Shown here in pieces: positions 34,028-42,966 of a stretch of 64,000 bases of DNA. The stretch spans positions 1 to 64,000 of the forward strand of contig JAMPGX010000003.1 of the NCBI GenBank assembly GCA_023663725.1. Reading direction: 5' to 3'. Below the pieces are notes generated by a model. The model worked only from the letters and a program-made list of their open reading frames with translations. It searched no databases and was not told the origin of the DNA. The stretch is from a bacterium. GTDB lineage: Bacteria; Bacillota; Clostridia; Lachnospirales; Lachnospiraceae. Within the stretch, counting starts at the first letter, position 1. Each line of letters opens with the position of its first letter. Both the position numbers and the translations under genes were made by a program.

Positions 34028-35023
34028 GTGGCATCAATTAAGGATGTGGCTATGAGGGCAGGAGTAGCCGTTTCCACCGTATCAAAGGTATTAAATCATT
34101 ACCCCAATATCAGTCAGTCTACCAGACAGAAGGTGAATGCGGCCATCGAGGAACTGGGCTTTGTGCCCAATGCGGTTGCGGCGGCTCTCTCCTCCAAGAG
34201 GGCGGGTAGGATTGCCCTGCTGATTCACCTGCAGACCAGCACGCAGGCTATTGACGAGATCAGCATGCAATATCTGGCAGGTGCGCTGGAGAGCGCCAGG
34301 ACGCGTAATCTGGATGTGGTGACAGTATTCTTTTCCATGCTGGAGGGTATGGGAGTGGAGGAAATCATCGGCTACTTTCGTTCCCAAAGCATCAACGGTA
34401 TTATTATCTATGGCATATCCAAGGAGGATATAGTGTTGCAGGAGTTGATTCGGCGGGAAATCTTTCGGATTGTGCTGGTGGACGCTCCTCTGGTCAATAA
34501 CAGCACCTCCTGCGTGTGGATTGATCAGGCGGCCGCTCAGTACGCCGTGGCGGAGAAGACCATGCTGATGGACACCATACCCTATGAGAAAGTATTGTAT
34601 ATCGCGGGAAAAAGCAATGGTTATGTGACCGAAGAACGGATCAAGGGCATGGAGCGCTTTGCCAAAAATTATGGCCTGAAGATGATTGTACAGGGTGGAG
34701 AATTCTCAGAGAGAAGGGCCAGAGAGATAACCATCCAATATGCCGAGGAGCAGGATATGATTGTCTGTGCCTCAGATCTGATGGCTATCGGCGCTATGCG
34801 GGCCCTGATGGATATGGATATCTTTCGGCCGGTGTGCGGCTTTGACGGACTGACCCTGATGGGTTATGTGGGACAGCAGATGAACACGGTACGCCAGGAC
34901 TTTGCCAGGATATCCCGCGAGGCAGTGGAAGAGCTGGGGAATCTGATGAAGGGAGGCGGCGGCAGAGAAGTGGTGCTGGACTATGCGTTGGCCAGGTTAA
35001 AGTATGAGGAGATTATTCGGTGA
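34028..35023 (+). CDS. LacI-family transcriptional regulator
   Basis: A 331-residue regulator. The N-terminal HTH is typical: SIKDVAMRAGVAVSTVSKVL, then NHYPNISQSTRQKVNAAIEE. The hinge and periplasmic-binding-protein-like core follow (RIALLIHLQTSTQAIDEIS, SQSINGIIIYGISK, VCGFDGLTLMGY). I choose the GTG at 34028 with AAAGGAGG seven bases upstream; upstream ATGs read through the terminator hairpin. The ligand is unknown. It lies just before a solute-binding-like lipoprotein, which it may control. Its ligand core diverges from classical sugar-binding sequences. Confidence 0.88.
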   Translation: MASIKDVAMRAGVAVSTVSKVLNHYPNISQSTRQKVNAAIEELGFVPNAVAAALSSKRAGRIALLIHLQTSTQAIDEISMQYLAGALESARTRNLDVVTVFFSMLEGMGVEEIIGYFRSQSINGIIIYGISKEDIVLQELIRREIFRIVLVDAPLVNNSTSCVWIDQAAAQYAVAEKTMLMDTIPYEKVLYIAGKSNGYVTEERIKGMERFAKNYGLKMIVQGGEFSERRAREITIQYAEEQDMIVCASDLMAIGAMRALMDMDIFRPVCGFDGLTLMGYVGQQMNTVRQDFARISREAVEELGNLMKGGGGREVVLDYALARLKYEEIIR

Positions 35024-35052
35024 GTGTTTTCCATGCATAAGGAGGCTTATAA

Positions 35053-37281
35053 ATGAAAAGAATCCGGTTATCAATCTTGCTGCTCCTGTCTGCGGTACTG
35101 TATTTGTCTGGATGTACGCATGAGGATAATGCCCGTGAGAATAATATTCTCGATCCCGCCCAGGAAGAATACTGGTACGACAGGGATATTGAATTAGAAT
35201 CCTTACCGACAGGATACATGAAACATGATATTCTTCTCACTGAAACGAGCGTTATGGAGTTCGCTGTATATGAAAATGATAATTCCACAGGATATGACTG
35301 TGAACTAAGCGTTACCGATTTTGAGGGGCAGCAAACCACGATGGAGTGGAAGTGCGGCCCAGGAGAATCGGTAATGGGAATGGGATATATCATAGGTTCA
35401 GATGACTTTCTGACAGTAGAAGGTAACTGTCGGATGCAGGATAAGCCGGAAAGGTGGTCTTTGTGTACATATGACAAAAAAGGCGCAAAGAAGAACGAAG
35501 TAGAGGTAACGGACGCATTTCAAAACAGTTCGCTCACGGCAATATGCAGGATTGCCAAGGATAAAAATGGAAATGCTCATATTTTCGTTTACGACTGGGC
35601 TTCCGGTCAATCGGAATATAAGATCCTGAAAGAAGATAAAGTGATTTTTTCGATCGATTTGGAAGATTGTTCTTTTGAAAAATTCATTCCGGTAAATGAG
35701 GGAAGAATTGCTTTTGAAACAAAGGAAGCTTCTGCAAATGCCGCGAATCGGGAGAATGGACAGTATCTTCATAAAGTCAGCGTGTTTGATGAAAGCACAG
35801 ATGCCGTTACTCTTCTTTACGAATATGATGAAATTGATCAGGAAGGGAAAAATAGAATAGACGCGACAGGAGTTCTTGACAGTGAACGGCTTATCTATGC
35901 CACAAATGCAGGTCTTTATTTAGCAGATTATTTTTTGGGAAATTCCGTACAGATCAGTTCCTATGACACTCAGGCGTTTGGGGCAAGTCCCAGGGTGATC
36001 AGCATGATTCGCGGCGGCTCGGAGGGCTTTTGGGTGTTGATGGAAAGAATCATGACGGGTGGGGCAAAGCCTTATTTGCAGCATTATTCAAAACTGTCTG
36101 ATCAGATGCAGACGGTAGAGCTGGCTCTTAATATGACTGCCGGAGCCGATATATACAGTGAGGCGATCGTCGAATATAACAAGGAGCATCCTGACAAAAA
36201 GATTGTAGTTAAATCGGATTATGATCCCACAACTTTACGCACAAAGCTGATATCGGGCGACGGCCCTGTGCTTGTCGACTCTTCCCTGCTGTCTTTTGCG
36301 GGAAACGAGGATATGTGGGAACCTCTGGATTCCCTGTACGGTGAGGACGAAGTGGCAGGGAATATCCGTGAGGAAGTGAAGGAGCTCCTGTCTGTCAATG
36401 GCAAAAGCTTTGCCGTATCGGTTGATTACTATATAAGCACAATGGTTTCTTCGGTTATAGGGGAGGATATGAATTATTCACAACTTCTCCAGTATCTTTC
36501 TGAGAATAAAAACGTCAAGTATCTGATGAACAACGAGCTTGTGCCGGATGTACCGAATTGGCTGGCGGTGGGTATGTTTGGCGGCAATACGGAGGATAGT
36601 TTTTTTATTGATAAAAAAACTGGTGAAACACGGTTTAAGAGTGATGATTTCGATACGATGCTTGCCGCTATCGATGCCTTATCGCCAAAGGGCGGAGAGG
36701 TAAAATATTTTGAAGGAATGGAAAGCGGCGAAGTTCTCTACAATTTTGTGAGCATCAATACGCCAATCGATTTATTCTTCTGGAATGAAATGAGTAAACA
36801 GGGAATCAACATAGTAGGAATACCTAAGAATGACGGCGCTAAAAATGAGATTTGTATTTCACACTCCCTGATGATCAGAAAATCCGCGTCGGCTGAGGAA
36901 AAAGAAACGGCGATGGAATTCTTAAAGCTGCTTCTTTCCAAGGAAATGCAGCTCAAGATGATGCAGAGTCCCAATTTTCATTTAAGTATCCGAAATGATG
37001 TATTGGCGGAGCAAATTCTGTCGGTTCAAAAAGGAGACCGCATATCCATGAGTTTCTTTACTACAGAGAGGGACTTTTTGGTAGAGAATCCGGATTATTC
37101 CGAGGTGGAGTCCTTCTGGAATCATATTATGGCAGATGCCGTTTCGGGCGTTCATAGCGAAGAGGGCTATAAGAGCATACTGAGTGAAGAGTTTGAAGAT
37201 TACTTTAAGGGAAACATTACGAGAGAGATGTTAAAAGATCATCTGGAAAACCGAGTGAATCTATATTTGCGCGAGCAATGA
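35053..37281 (+). CDS. Large lipoprotein with extracellular solute-binding-like C-terminal domain
   Basis: A 742-residue lipoprotein: signal peptide with lipobox LYLSGC (Cys at about residue 21). Residues about 50-350 are beta-rich with short repeated strands (RWSLCTYDKKGAKKNEVEV, LIYATNAGLYLADYF), propeller-like in look. Residues about 360-742 resemble a family 1 solute-binding protein (AIVEYNKEHPDKKIVVKSDY, LSSKE-type ASAEEKETAMEFLKLLLSKE near the end). Ordinary binding proteins are near 450 residues, so this is a two-part version. AAGGAGG precedes the ATG. No ABC permease genes follow, so it may deliver to a distant transporter or act as a sensor with the neighbouring LacI gene. Confidence 0.75.
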   Translation: MKRIRLSILLLLSAVLYLSGCTHEDNARENNILDPAQEEYWYDRDIELESLPTGYMKHDILLTETSVMEFAVYENDNSTGYDCELSVTDFEGQQTTMEWKCGPGESVMGMGYIIGSDDFLTVEGNCRMQDKPERWSLCTYDKKGAKKNEVEVTDAFQNSSLTAICRIAKDKNGNAHIFVYDWASGQSEYKILKEDKVIFSIDLEDCSFEKFIPVNEGRIAFETKEASANAANRENGQYLHKVSVFDESTDAVTLLYEYDEIDQEGKNRIDATGVLDSERLIYATNAGLYLADYFLGNSVQISSYDTQAFGASPRVISMIRGGSEGFWVLMERIMTGGAKPYLQHYSKLSDQMQTVELALNMTAGADIYSEAIVEYNKEHPDKKIVVKSDYDPTTLRTKLISGDGPVLVDSSLLSFAGNEDMWEPLDSLYGEDEVAGNIREEVKELLSVNGKSFAVSVDYYISTMVSSVIGEDMNYSQLLQYLSENKNVKYLMNNELVPDVPNWLAVGMFGGNTEDSFFIDKKTGETRFKSDDFDTMLAAIDALSPKGGEVKYFEGMESGEVLYNFVSINTPIDLFFWNEMSKQGINIVGIPKNDGAKNEICISHSLMIRKSASAEEKETAMEFLKLLLSKEMQLKMMQSPNFHLSIRNDVLAEQILSVQKGDRISMSFFTTERDFLVENPDYSEVESFWNHIMADAVSGVHSEEGYKSILSEEFEDYFKGNITREMLKDHLENRVNLYLREQ

Positions 37282-37367
37282 ATCAAATCAACACAGTTGA
37301 CTTTGTGTCGGTGCCTGCACGAGCATAAAGCCAACAGAGTTGGCATGACGAATGCCGCGAGAATCAG

Positions 37368-37402
37368 ATACCCCGTCAGCTTGCGGCGGGGTATTTGATT
37401 TC
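37368..37402. terminator. Bidirectional terminator between convergent genes
   Basis: ATACCCCG (37368-37375) pairs with CGGGGTAT (37387-37394), followed by TTGATTT. Read from the minus strand the hairpin is followed by CTGATTCT, which is weaker. It lies between the lipoprotein gene and the convergent helicase. Confidence 0.65.
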
Positions 37403-37426
37403 CACGAACAGGAGTGACAGTGAAAT

Positions 37427-39517
37427 CTAGTGATTTAGCACATATAGCTCGTGGAGGGCACGGGTGGCTGCCACATACAGGAGCTTGGCCTGACGGGGAT
37501 CGTCCGGTCCGTGTGCCATGTCCAGATTCCACAGGATTACGGCGTCGAACTCCAGACCCTTGACCAGTCGGATCGGCAGTATCATTGTGCCTGTGGAAAA
37601 GTTGGTGTCAACGCCCTCCGTCAGAGGGGTCAGGGGAGAGAGCAGTTCTCTGGCTCTGGCGACTTGTGCTTCGTCCTGACAGATCACCGCGGTAGTGCGA
37701 TAGCCCCTGAGACCGATAGCTGTGATGAGTGTGGCCACATGCTCCGCCATCTCCAGGTCGCTCCAGAATTTTTTCTCCTCTACCGGGATGCCGTGGCGGA
37801 TCACGGGCTGTATCCGGTAGCGGCCGGAGGACGCTTTCTCCAGGATACGTCCGGCGTACTCGGAGATCTCGATCGTATTCCGATAACTCTTCTGTAATAG
37901 CAGGAACTGGTCTCTCTCATTTTTTAGAAACAGCTTCTGCAGTTCATACCAGTCATTCAGTCCCGTGTCATAATGGATGTTCTGGGACACATCTCCCATG
38001 ATTGTAAAATAGGTGGCGGGCAGCAGCGTCCGCAGCACATAGTAAATGCTGATGCCAAAATCCTGAGCTTCATCTAAAAACAACAGGCCAAATTCCTGGT
38101 TGGGCGATTTCTGATACACCCGATAGTGGATCAGCGCCAGGGCTGCGATATCGTACACGTCGAATTCTCCGCGGCGCAGGCGCTCCAGGTGCCTCTGCCA
38201 GATCAGAGAGAGGCTACTGCCATCAGCCTGCGGTTCGCAGCAGGGAAGCGAGGCGGAAGCGCCGACAGTATTCCACCATTGCTCCAGAAAATCGAGGTAA
38301 AGATGGTAGATGCTGAGGCCAGGCCGCATTGCCTTATAGTGACCGGCATGCTGGCGTAGCTTTGCCTGTAACCGATCCTTATCCTCACCGGCCATCAGGA
38401 ATTTGATCCTGGTCCTGACCCGCTCATCCAGAGTGGTCAACAGCGTGCATATGCTGAATGTAGGATTTTCTCGGTAGAGCGTGAGGTTGTTGCTCTCCGA
38501 CAGAATGGAACCGATCTCTCTGTCCTGTAGAGCGGAGAGATCAACTGTCTCTTCCCGCAGATGCAGCAGATAGAGCTCCAGCTGTTGGATAAAAGGGAGA
38601 TTGCAGCGCAGGAAAGCGGTCTCATCTGGCTCCAAAGTCTTGTTTTTCTTCAGCCAGTCTTTTTCACACAGGCGGGTAAAGATCTGATCCATGCGCATAT
38701 GCTTGATATTGGGTACATCCAACTCCGGCAGGCCGCTGGTGATATAGTTCAGCAACAGGTCGTTGCTGCCCACGATGCAGTACTCGTTGGACTCGAAGCG
38801 GTGCTTGTAGTTGTAGAGCAGATAGGAGATGCGATGCATGGCCACCGTAGTTTTTCCGCTGCCCGCCACCCCCTGTACAATGAGATTGGCAAAGGGAGTC
38901 TTGCGGATAATGGAGTTCTGTTCCTTTTGGATAGTGGCAATGATCTCTCCCAGCACGGCATCCTTATTTTTGGAGAGGTATTGCACTAACAGCTCGTCGT
39001 TGGAGGCCACGTCGCTGTCGTAGTATCCCAGGAGCCGGCCCTGCTCCACGCTGTAGGTGCGTTTCAGATGCAGATCGATGGAAATGGGCTTTTCATCCGG
39101 CAGACCATATTCGCCCTCCCCCAGTTCGTTCTCGTAATAGACGCTGGAGATGGGGGCGCGCCAGTCGGCGATCAGTACATCCGTCTTGTTCCGGAACACG
39201 CCGTTCTTGCCGATATAGACCTGCTGTTCCTCTTCCACGCCGCTCTCCTTGTAGTCGATGCGCCCGAAATAGGGTTTGTCCATGGCCGCCCGATTCCTGC
39301 GCAGAGAGGCCGCCGCGTGTTCCTCCAGGCTGGTCGTGGTCATCAGCTGATTGTACAGCTCCACATCGCCGCTGCTTACCGCCTTATATAGCTCCTGTGC
39401 CTGAGCATGACGCTGCTCGTACTCCTGCTCATAGCGAATGACATTCTGCCCGATGATGTCCAGACATTCCTGAAAATGCAATTGCTCCTGGCGCATATCC
39501 TGTTCCTGATTGTGCAT
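37427..39517 (-). CDS. helD: HelD/UvrD-like superfamily 1 helicase
   Basis: A 696-residue protein of the HelD group. The N-terminal coiled coil (residues about 1-110, QECLDIIGQNVIRYEQEYEQ) is typical of HelD. The helicase domain has Walker A in IVQGVAGSGKTTVAMHRISY, Walker B LLFLDEAQDFGISIYY, SYRNTIEISEYA and VKGLEFDAVILWN near the end. HelD releases stalled RNA polymerase from DNA in Firmicutes. The start at 39517 has AGGAGG upstream; the longer frame to 39616 runs into a palindromic repeat and has no site. The leader contains that repeat, which may regulate the gene. Confidence 0.88.
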   Translation of the reverse strand: MHNQEQDMRQEQLHFQECLDIIGQNVIRYEQEYEQRHAQAQELYKAVSSGDVELYNQLMTTTSLEEHAAASLRRNRAAMDKPYFGRIDYKESGVEEEQQVYIGKNGVFRNKTDVLIADWRAPISSVYYENELGEGEYGLPDEKPISIDLHLKRTYSVEQGRLLGYYDSDVASNDELLVQYLSKNKDAVLGEIIATIQKEQNSIIRKTPFANLIVQGVAGSGKTTVAMHRISYLLYNYKHRFESNEYCIVGSNDLLLNYITSGLPELDVPNIKHMRMDQIFTRLCEKDWLKKNKTLEPDETAFLRCNLPFIQQLELYLLHLREETVDLSALQDREIGSILSESNNLTLYRENPTFSICTLLTTLDERVRTRIKFLMAGEDKDRLQAKLRQHAGHYKAMRPGLSIYHLYLDFLEQWWNTVGASASLPCCEPQADGSSLSLIWQRHLERLRRGEFDVYDIAALALIHYRVYQKSPNQEFGLLFLDEAQDFGISIYYVLRTLLPATYFTIMGDVSQNIHYDTGLNDWYELQKLFLKNERDQFLLLQKSYRNTIEISEYAGRILEKASSGRYRIQPVIRHGIPVEEKKFWSDLEMAEHVATLITAIGLRGYRTTAVICQDEAQVARARELLSPLTPLTEGVDTNFSTGTMILPIRLVKGLEFDAVILWNLDMAHGPDDPRQAKLLYVAATRALHELYVLNH

Positions 39518-39534
39518 GCTGTTCCTCCTAATTG

Positions 39535-39707
39535 AATCGCTGCGCGATGGCTCTAAAGGGTAAAGTCCCTTCGGCGCGCCCCTGTGAGAGAAACTTTCAT
39601 GAGGGAATACATTCATGAAAATTTCTCTCGTGCGCCTTCGCGACTTTACCGTCCAGCTTGATATTGGACTAAATAAAATCGCTGCGCGATGGCTCTAAAG
39701 GGTAAAG
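39535..39707. repeat. Palindromic element with 31-bp direct repeats
   Basis: A 31-bp unit containing ATCGCTGCGCGATGGCTCT and then AAAGGGTAAAG occurs at 39535-39565 and 39677-39707. Between and overlapping them lies a large imperfect palindrome: GGTAAAGTC (39559-39567) with GACTTTACC (39642-39650), GAGAGAAA with TTTCTCTC (39586-39593, 39622-39629), and TTTCATGA with TCATGAAA (39595-39602, 39613-39620). It sits in the leader of the helD-like gene. It could be a small mobile element or an RNA regulatory structure. Confidence 0.75.
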
Positions 39708-39760
39708 CCACGTTTCTGATGGATTATAAAAAACATTATATAGAAAAAATGAAAAAAGAC

Positions 39761-39789
39761 TAGACTTTATTTTTCAACTATGTTATACT
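39761..39789 (+). promoter_or_regulatory. Promoter upstream of the LspA-like gene
   Basis: TAGACT (39761-39766), 17-base spacer, TATACT (39784-39789). It lies upstream of a hairpin with T-run, so transcripts may end early. Confidence 0.5.
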
Positions 39790-39812
39790 GCATAATGAAG
39801 TGTCGAATAAAG

Positions 39813-39841
39813 AAAGCTGTCGCAGTGGCGATAGCTTTTTG
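39813..39841 (+). terminator. Attenuator-like hairpin in the LspA-like leader
   Basis: AAAGCTGTCGC (39813-39823) pairs with GCGATAGCTTT (39828-39838) with one G-T wobble and an AGTG loop, followed by TT. It is placed between a promoter and the gene start, as an attenuator or as the end of a short RNA. Confidence 0.5.
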
Positions 39842-39903
39842 ACGTTATATTGACAATATGCGCACGGGAATAGAAGCAGGAGAGAAACAGAAAAGGAGCG
39901 GAA

Positions 39904-40431
39904 ATGATCAATTTCTTTGTCAGCCTAATCGCGGGCATATTTATGGGAGACAACTATGTGAAGGATCGTATGGAGAGGGAGCTTGAACCTGGGGAGACCA
40001 GGGAGGTGCTGGGCGGCAGGCTGTTGCTGCGCAGACATCACAATGCGGGCGCCATGCTGGGACTGGGGGAGCGAAAGGGCGTCATCGTGACAACCTTGTC
40101 ACTGTTATTGACGGCTGCCGCCACCCTGGTATTTGTTCTGAGCCTGAGCATGTATGGCAGCAATGTGCTGCGTGCAGGGTTATCGCTGCTGCTGGGAGGC
40201 GCTTTCAGCAACACATATGACAGGCTGAAACAGCAATATGTCACAGACTACGTCAGCTTCAATGTAAAATGGGAGCCGTTTCGCAGGCTGGTATTCAACG
40301 TATCGGATTTCTGTATAATCATCGGGGTGGTGCTGTCTGCCCTGGGTCTGAAGCATCAGGAGAGGAAGCTGGGCAAGCTGGCGAAGAAAAAGCGGAGAGC
40401 CCGAACAAAGCTCTCCGCGACAGGAAAGTAG
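39904..40431 (+). CDS. Signal peptidase II (LspA)-like membrane protein
   Basis: A 175-residue integral membrane protein with four hydrophobic segments. The lipoprotein signal peptidase landmarks are present: RRHHNAGAMLGLGE (equivalent to the hNxGaaFG loop), GGAFSNTYDRLKQQYVTDYV with catalytic Asp115, and FNVSDFCIIIG with Asp135. It would cut prolipoproteins below the diacylated Cys. It departs from usual LspA: the first helix region is atypical, and a long basic tail (KKKRRARTK) follows. It may be a divergent paralogue. The end of this gene overlaps a terminator for the opposite-strand carbamate kinase. AAAGGAGCGGAA precedes the ATG. Confidence 0.75.
   Translation: MINFFVSLIAGIFMGDNYVKDRMERELEPGETREVLGGRLLLRRHHNAGAMLGLGERKGVIVTTLSLLLTAAATLVFVLSLSMYGSNVLRAGLSLLLGGAFSNTYDRLKQQYVTDYVSFNVKWEPFRRLVFNVSDFCIIIGVVLSALGLKHQERKLGKLAKKKRRARTKLSATGK
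40385..40418 (-). terminator. Minus-strand terminator of carbamate kinase inside the LspA-like gene
   Basis: GCGGAGAGC (40392-40400) pairs with GCTCTCCGC (40410-40418), loop 9. On the minus strand it is followed by TTTTTCTT. It ends the minus-strand transcript inside the last codons of the convergent gene. Confidence 0.7.
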
Positions 40432-40441
40432 TCTCTGATGT

Positions 40442-41377
40442 CTAAGCGGTGATCACTGTGCCGCCTTTGCCCCGCAAAGCGTCTTTTAGCGCGTCCATCG
40501 AGGTAATCAGCACTTTTCCCTGCGGATTGGCGCTCAGATAGGTGATGGCTGCCTCGATCTTGGGAAGCATAGTGCCAGCCTCGAACTGTCCCTGAGCCAT
40601 GAGCTCCTGAGCTCTGGACACCGTCATGACAGAGATGGGGCGCTGCTCCTCTGTCCTGTAATTCTCGTAGACCTGTTCCACTCCGGTCAGGATAATCAAC
40701 TCATCACTCTGAAGCTGCTGTGCCAGCTTGCCGGCAATAGCATCCTTCTCAATGACTGCGGAGGCCCCTTTTAGCACATGCTTCTGCTCGATGACAGGGA
40801 TTCCACCGCCGCCGCAGGCGATGACGATCTGGTCAGCCATGGCCAGGGTGCGAATCGTCTCCAGCTCCACGATGTCTATAGGCTTTGGCGCCGCCACCAC
40901 CCTGCGGAAACCCTTGCCAGAGAACTCCTTCACGTAATTTCCCTTCTTCAGCTCCACCTCCGCATCCTCCGAAGACATATAGCGGCCGATGACCTTGGAG
41001 GGCTCATAGAAGGCCTCGTCGTAAGGGTCAACCGTCACTTGTGTGAGGATAGTGCTCACCGGTTTGGAGATACCTCTGGAGAGAAGCTCGCTGCGCAGGG
41101 CATTCTGGATGTCATAGCCCACATAGCCCTGACTCATGGCGGAGCAGACGCACATGGGCGCGGGAGTATAGTCGGCATAGACGCGACGTAGCTCTGTCAT
41201 GGCCTTATGTATCATGCTGACCTGAGGGCCGTTGCTGTGGGTGATGGTCAGTTGGCAGTCCGCCTCCACCAGATCGGCCAGGGCGCGTGCGGTCCGTTTC
41301 ACCGCGTCCCATTGCTCCAGCGTGGTATATCCCAATGCATCGTGTCCCAGGGACACTACGACATGTCTTTTACTCAT
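40442..41377 (-). CDS. arcC: Carbamate kinase
   Basis: A 311-residue amino acid kinase-family enzyme. It makes ATP from ADP and carbamoyl phosphate at the end of arginine or purine catabolism. The family sequence is clear: LTITHSNGPQVSMIHKAM, KEFSGKGFRRVVAAPKPIDI, IVIACGGGGIPVIEQ, SAVIEKDAIAGKLAQQL. The N-terminal phosphate loop, usually LGGNAL, is LGHDALG here; I recall the same in other Clostridia. GGAGG precedes the ATG at 41377. No arginine deiminase or ornithine carbamoyltransferase gene is adjacent, so the substrate source is elsewhere. Confidence 0.92.
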   Translation of the reverse strand: MSKRHVVVSLGHDALGYTTLEQWDAVKRTARALADLVEADCQLTITHSNGPQVSMIHKAMTELRRVYADYTPAPMCVCSAMSQGYVGYDIQNALRSELLSRGISKPVSTILTQVTVDPYDEAFYEPSKVIGRYMSSEDAEVELKKGNYVKEFSGKGFRRVVAAPKPIDIVELETIRTLAMADQIVIACGGGGIPVIEQKHVLKGASAVIEKDAIAGKLAQQLQSDELIILTGVEQVYENYRTEEQRPISVMTVSRAQELMAQGQFEAGTMLPKIEAAITYLSANPQGKVLITSMDALKDALRGKGGTVITA

Positions 41378-41501
41378 ATGTTTGCCTCCGTTTTACTGAT
41401 TTAACTGTCCGCAAAAGCGGACGGATAGAAGTTAATATGGAAAAAGTATAACATAAACCGCTTCAGATGTATAGCGCGAAAGAGTATGTTCACATCCTGA
41501 T

Positions 41502-42896
41502 TTAGTTGTCTGCTGAAGCCGATATCTGAATCAGGCATTCCTCCAGCGTCTCATAGTATTCTTCAAAGGTCTTGCGGCAGCAGCCGGGATTGTCGATGAC
41601 GATTCCGGTTGTTTTGAGACCCGTCAGCGTAAAGCCCATGGCCATGCGGTGGTCCTCATAGGTCTGGACAGTGCAGGGATGGGGCGTGCCTGGATAGATT
41701 GTGATCTGACTGTCTGTGTGTTCACAGCGGATGCCCATGCGACGTAGCTCTGTGACGATGGCGCTTAAGCGATCGCACTCCTGAAAGCGGATGTGGCCGA
41801 TACCGGAGATCGTTGTGGGAGTGTCCGCATAGGGGGCGATAGCAGCCAGCGTGATGGCCTGATCGGAGCAGGCGGATAAGTCCGCGTTCACACCGGATAG
41901 ACGTCCATTCTCAGGGGGCAACAGCAGTATTCCCTCCGCGTCCTCCCGCAGAGAGCAGCCCATGCGCGCCAGGACATCCAGGAAGGCCACATCCCCCTGC
42001 ATGCTTTCCCGCCCCACCTGCAAGACCTGCATCGGAACGCCCAGCACTGCTCCCAGAGCGTAGAAATAACATGCGGCCGACACGTCCGGTTCGATCTGAT
42101 AGTCCAATGCCTGATAATGCTGCCCCGCAGCGACGCGGTATCCCATGGGGCGAGTGCTGTTGACACAGCCGCAGCAGGCGTGGTTATCCCCATTTCCCAT
42201 ACAGTAGTACTGTGGCTCGGCGCACACTCCAAACTGTGCCATCATCTGTGTGGTAATGCCGATATAGGACATGCCATGCTCGCCCTCGATATGGATGGTC
42301 ATATCCTCCGGCGACAGGCAGGAGGATATGAGCAGCGCGCTGAGAAACTGGCTGCTGCGGTCGATGTCCACGGTGATCAGCCTCTTGCCAAAGCCGTGGC
42401 CCCTGACCGTAAAGGGGAAAAAGCCCTCCTCTCCCTCGCAGTGAATCTCGCAACCCAGCTCCCGCAGGGAGGCGATCAGCGGCGCCATGGGCCGTCTGCG
42501 CATCTGCTCCGAGGCGTCCATGTGATAGATGCCATGGGGCGCTACTCCCAGGTAGGCCGTCAGGAACCTGGCGGCGGTGCCAGCGCTGCCCACATAGGGG
42601 CTGGCTTCCGCTTTGGGGATTGCTCCGCCCAGTCCAGTGACCTTGACAAGCCGCTGCGCCTCGTCCACCAGAGTCTCAAAGCCCAGCTCCTGAAGACAGC
42701 TCAGAAAATGTCGGGAGTCATCGGAGAACAGCACGCCCCGCAGAGTGGAGGTGCCGTGGGCCAGAGTCGCCAACAGCAGGGCCCGGTTGGTGATACTCTT
42801 AGAGCCAGGCACCGTCACCCGCAGAGGGGTGCGCTGTGCGCCGGCCTTTATTTTTTCTGACACGCAGGGTACTGCGTAAGATGCCGTTGTGATCAT
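41502..42896 (-). CDS. aroA: 3-phosphoshikimate 1-carboxyvinyltransferase (EPSP synthase)
   Basis: A 464-residue shikimate pathway enzyme joining shikimate-3-phosphate and phosphoenolpyruvate. Motifs: TVPGSKSITNRALLLA, SSQFLSALL, QALDYQIEPDVSAACYFYA, RFQECDRLSAIVTELR, YEDHRMAMGF. The PEP-loop reads GSAGTAARFL, with Ser where class I enzymes have Asn and Phe where they have Pro. It is longer than the usual 427 because of a short N-terminal extension and an insert near CCGCVNSTRPMGYRVAAG. AGAGAGGA precedes the ATG. It is isolated from other aro genes here. Confidence 0.92.
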   Translation of the reverse strand: MITTASYAVPCVSEKIKAGAQRTPLRVTVPGSKSITNRALLLATLAHGTSTLRGVLFSDDSRHFLSCLQELGFETLVDEAQRLVKVTGLGGAIPKAEASPYVGSAGTAARFLTAYLGVAPHGIYHMDASEQMRRRPMAPLIASLRELGCEIHCEGEEGFFPFTVRGHGFGKRLITVDIDRSSQFLSALLISSCLSPEDMTIHIEGEHGMSYIGITTQMMAQFGVCAEPQYYCMGNGDNHACCGCVNSTRPMGYRVAAGQHYQALDYQIEPDVSAACYFYALGAVLGVPMQVLQVGRESMQGDVAFLDVLARMGCSLREDAEGILLLPPENGRLSGVNADLSACSDQAITLAAIAPYADTPTTISGIGHIRFQECDRLSAIVTELRRMGIRCEHTDSQITIYPGTPHPCTVQTYEDHRMAMGFTLTGLKTTGIVIDNPGCCRKTFEEYYETLEECLIQISASADN

Positions 42897-42966
42897 TTTT
42901 CAATCCTCTCTCTTAAATGAAGTTTATAATAAGGCGGTTGCCGGTGGAGCTTTCCCTGCGAATGTA

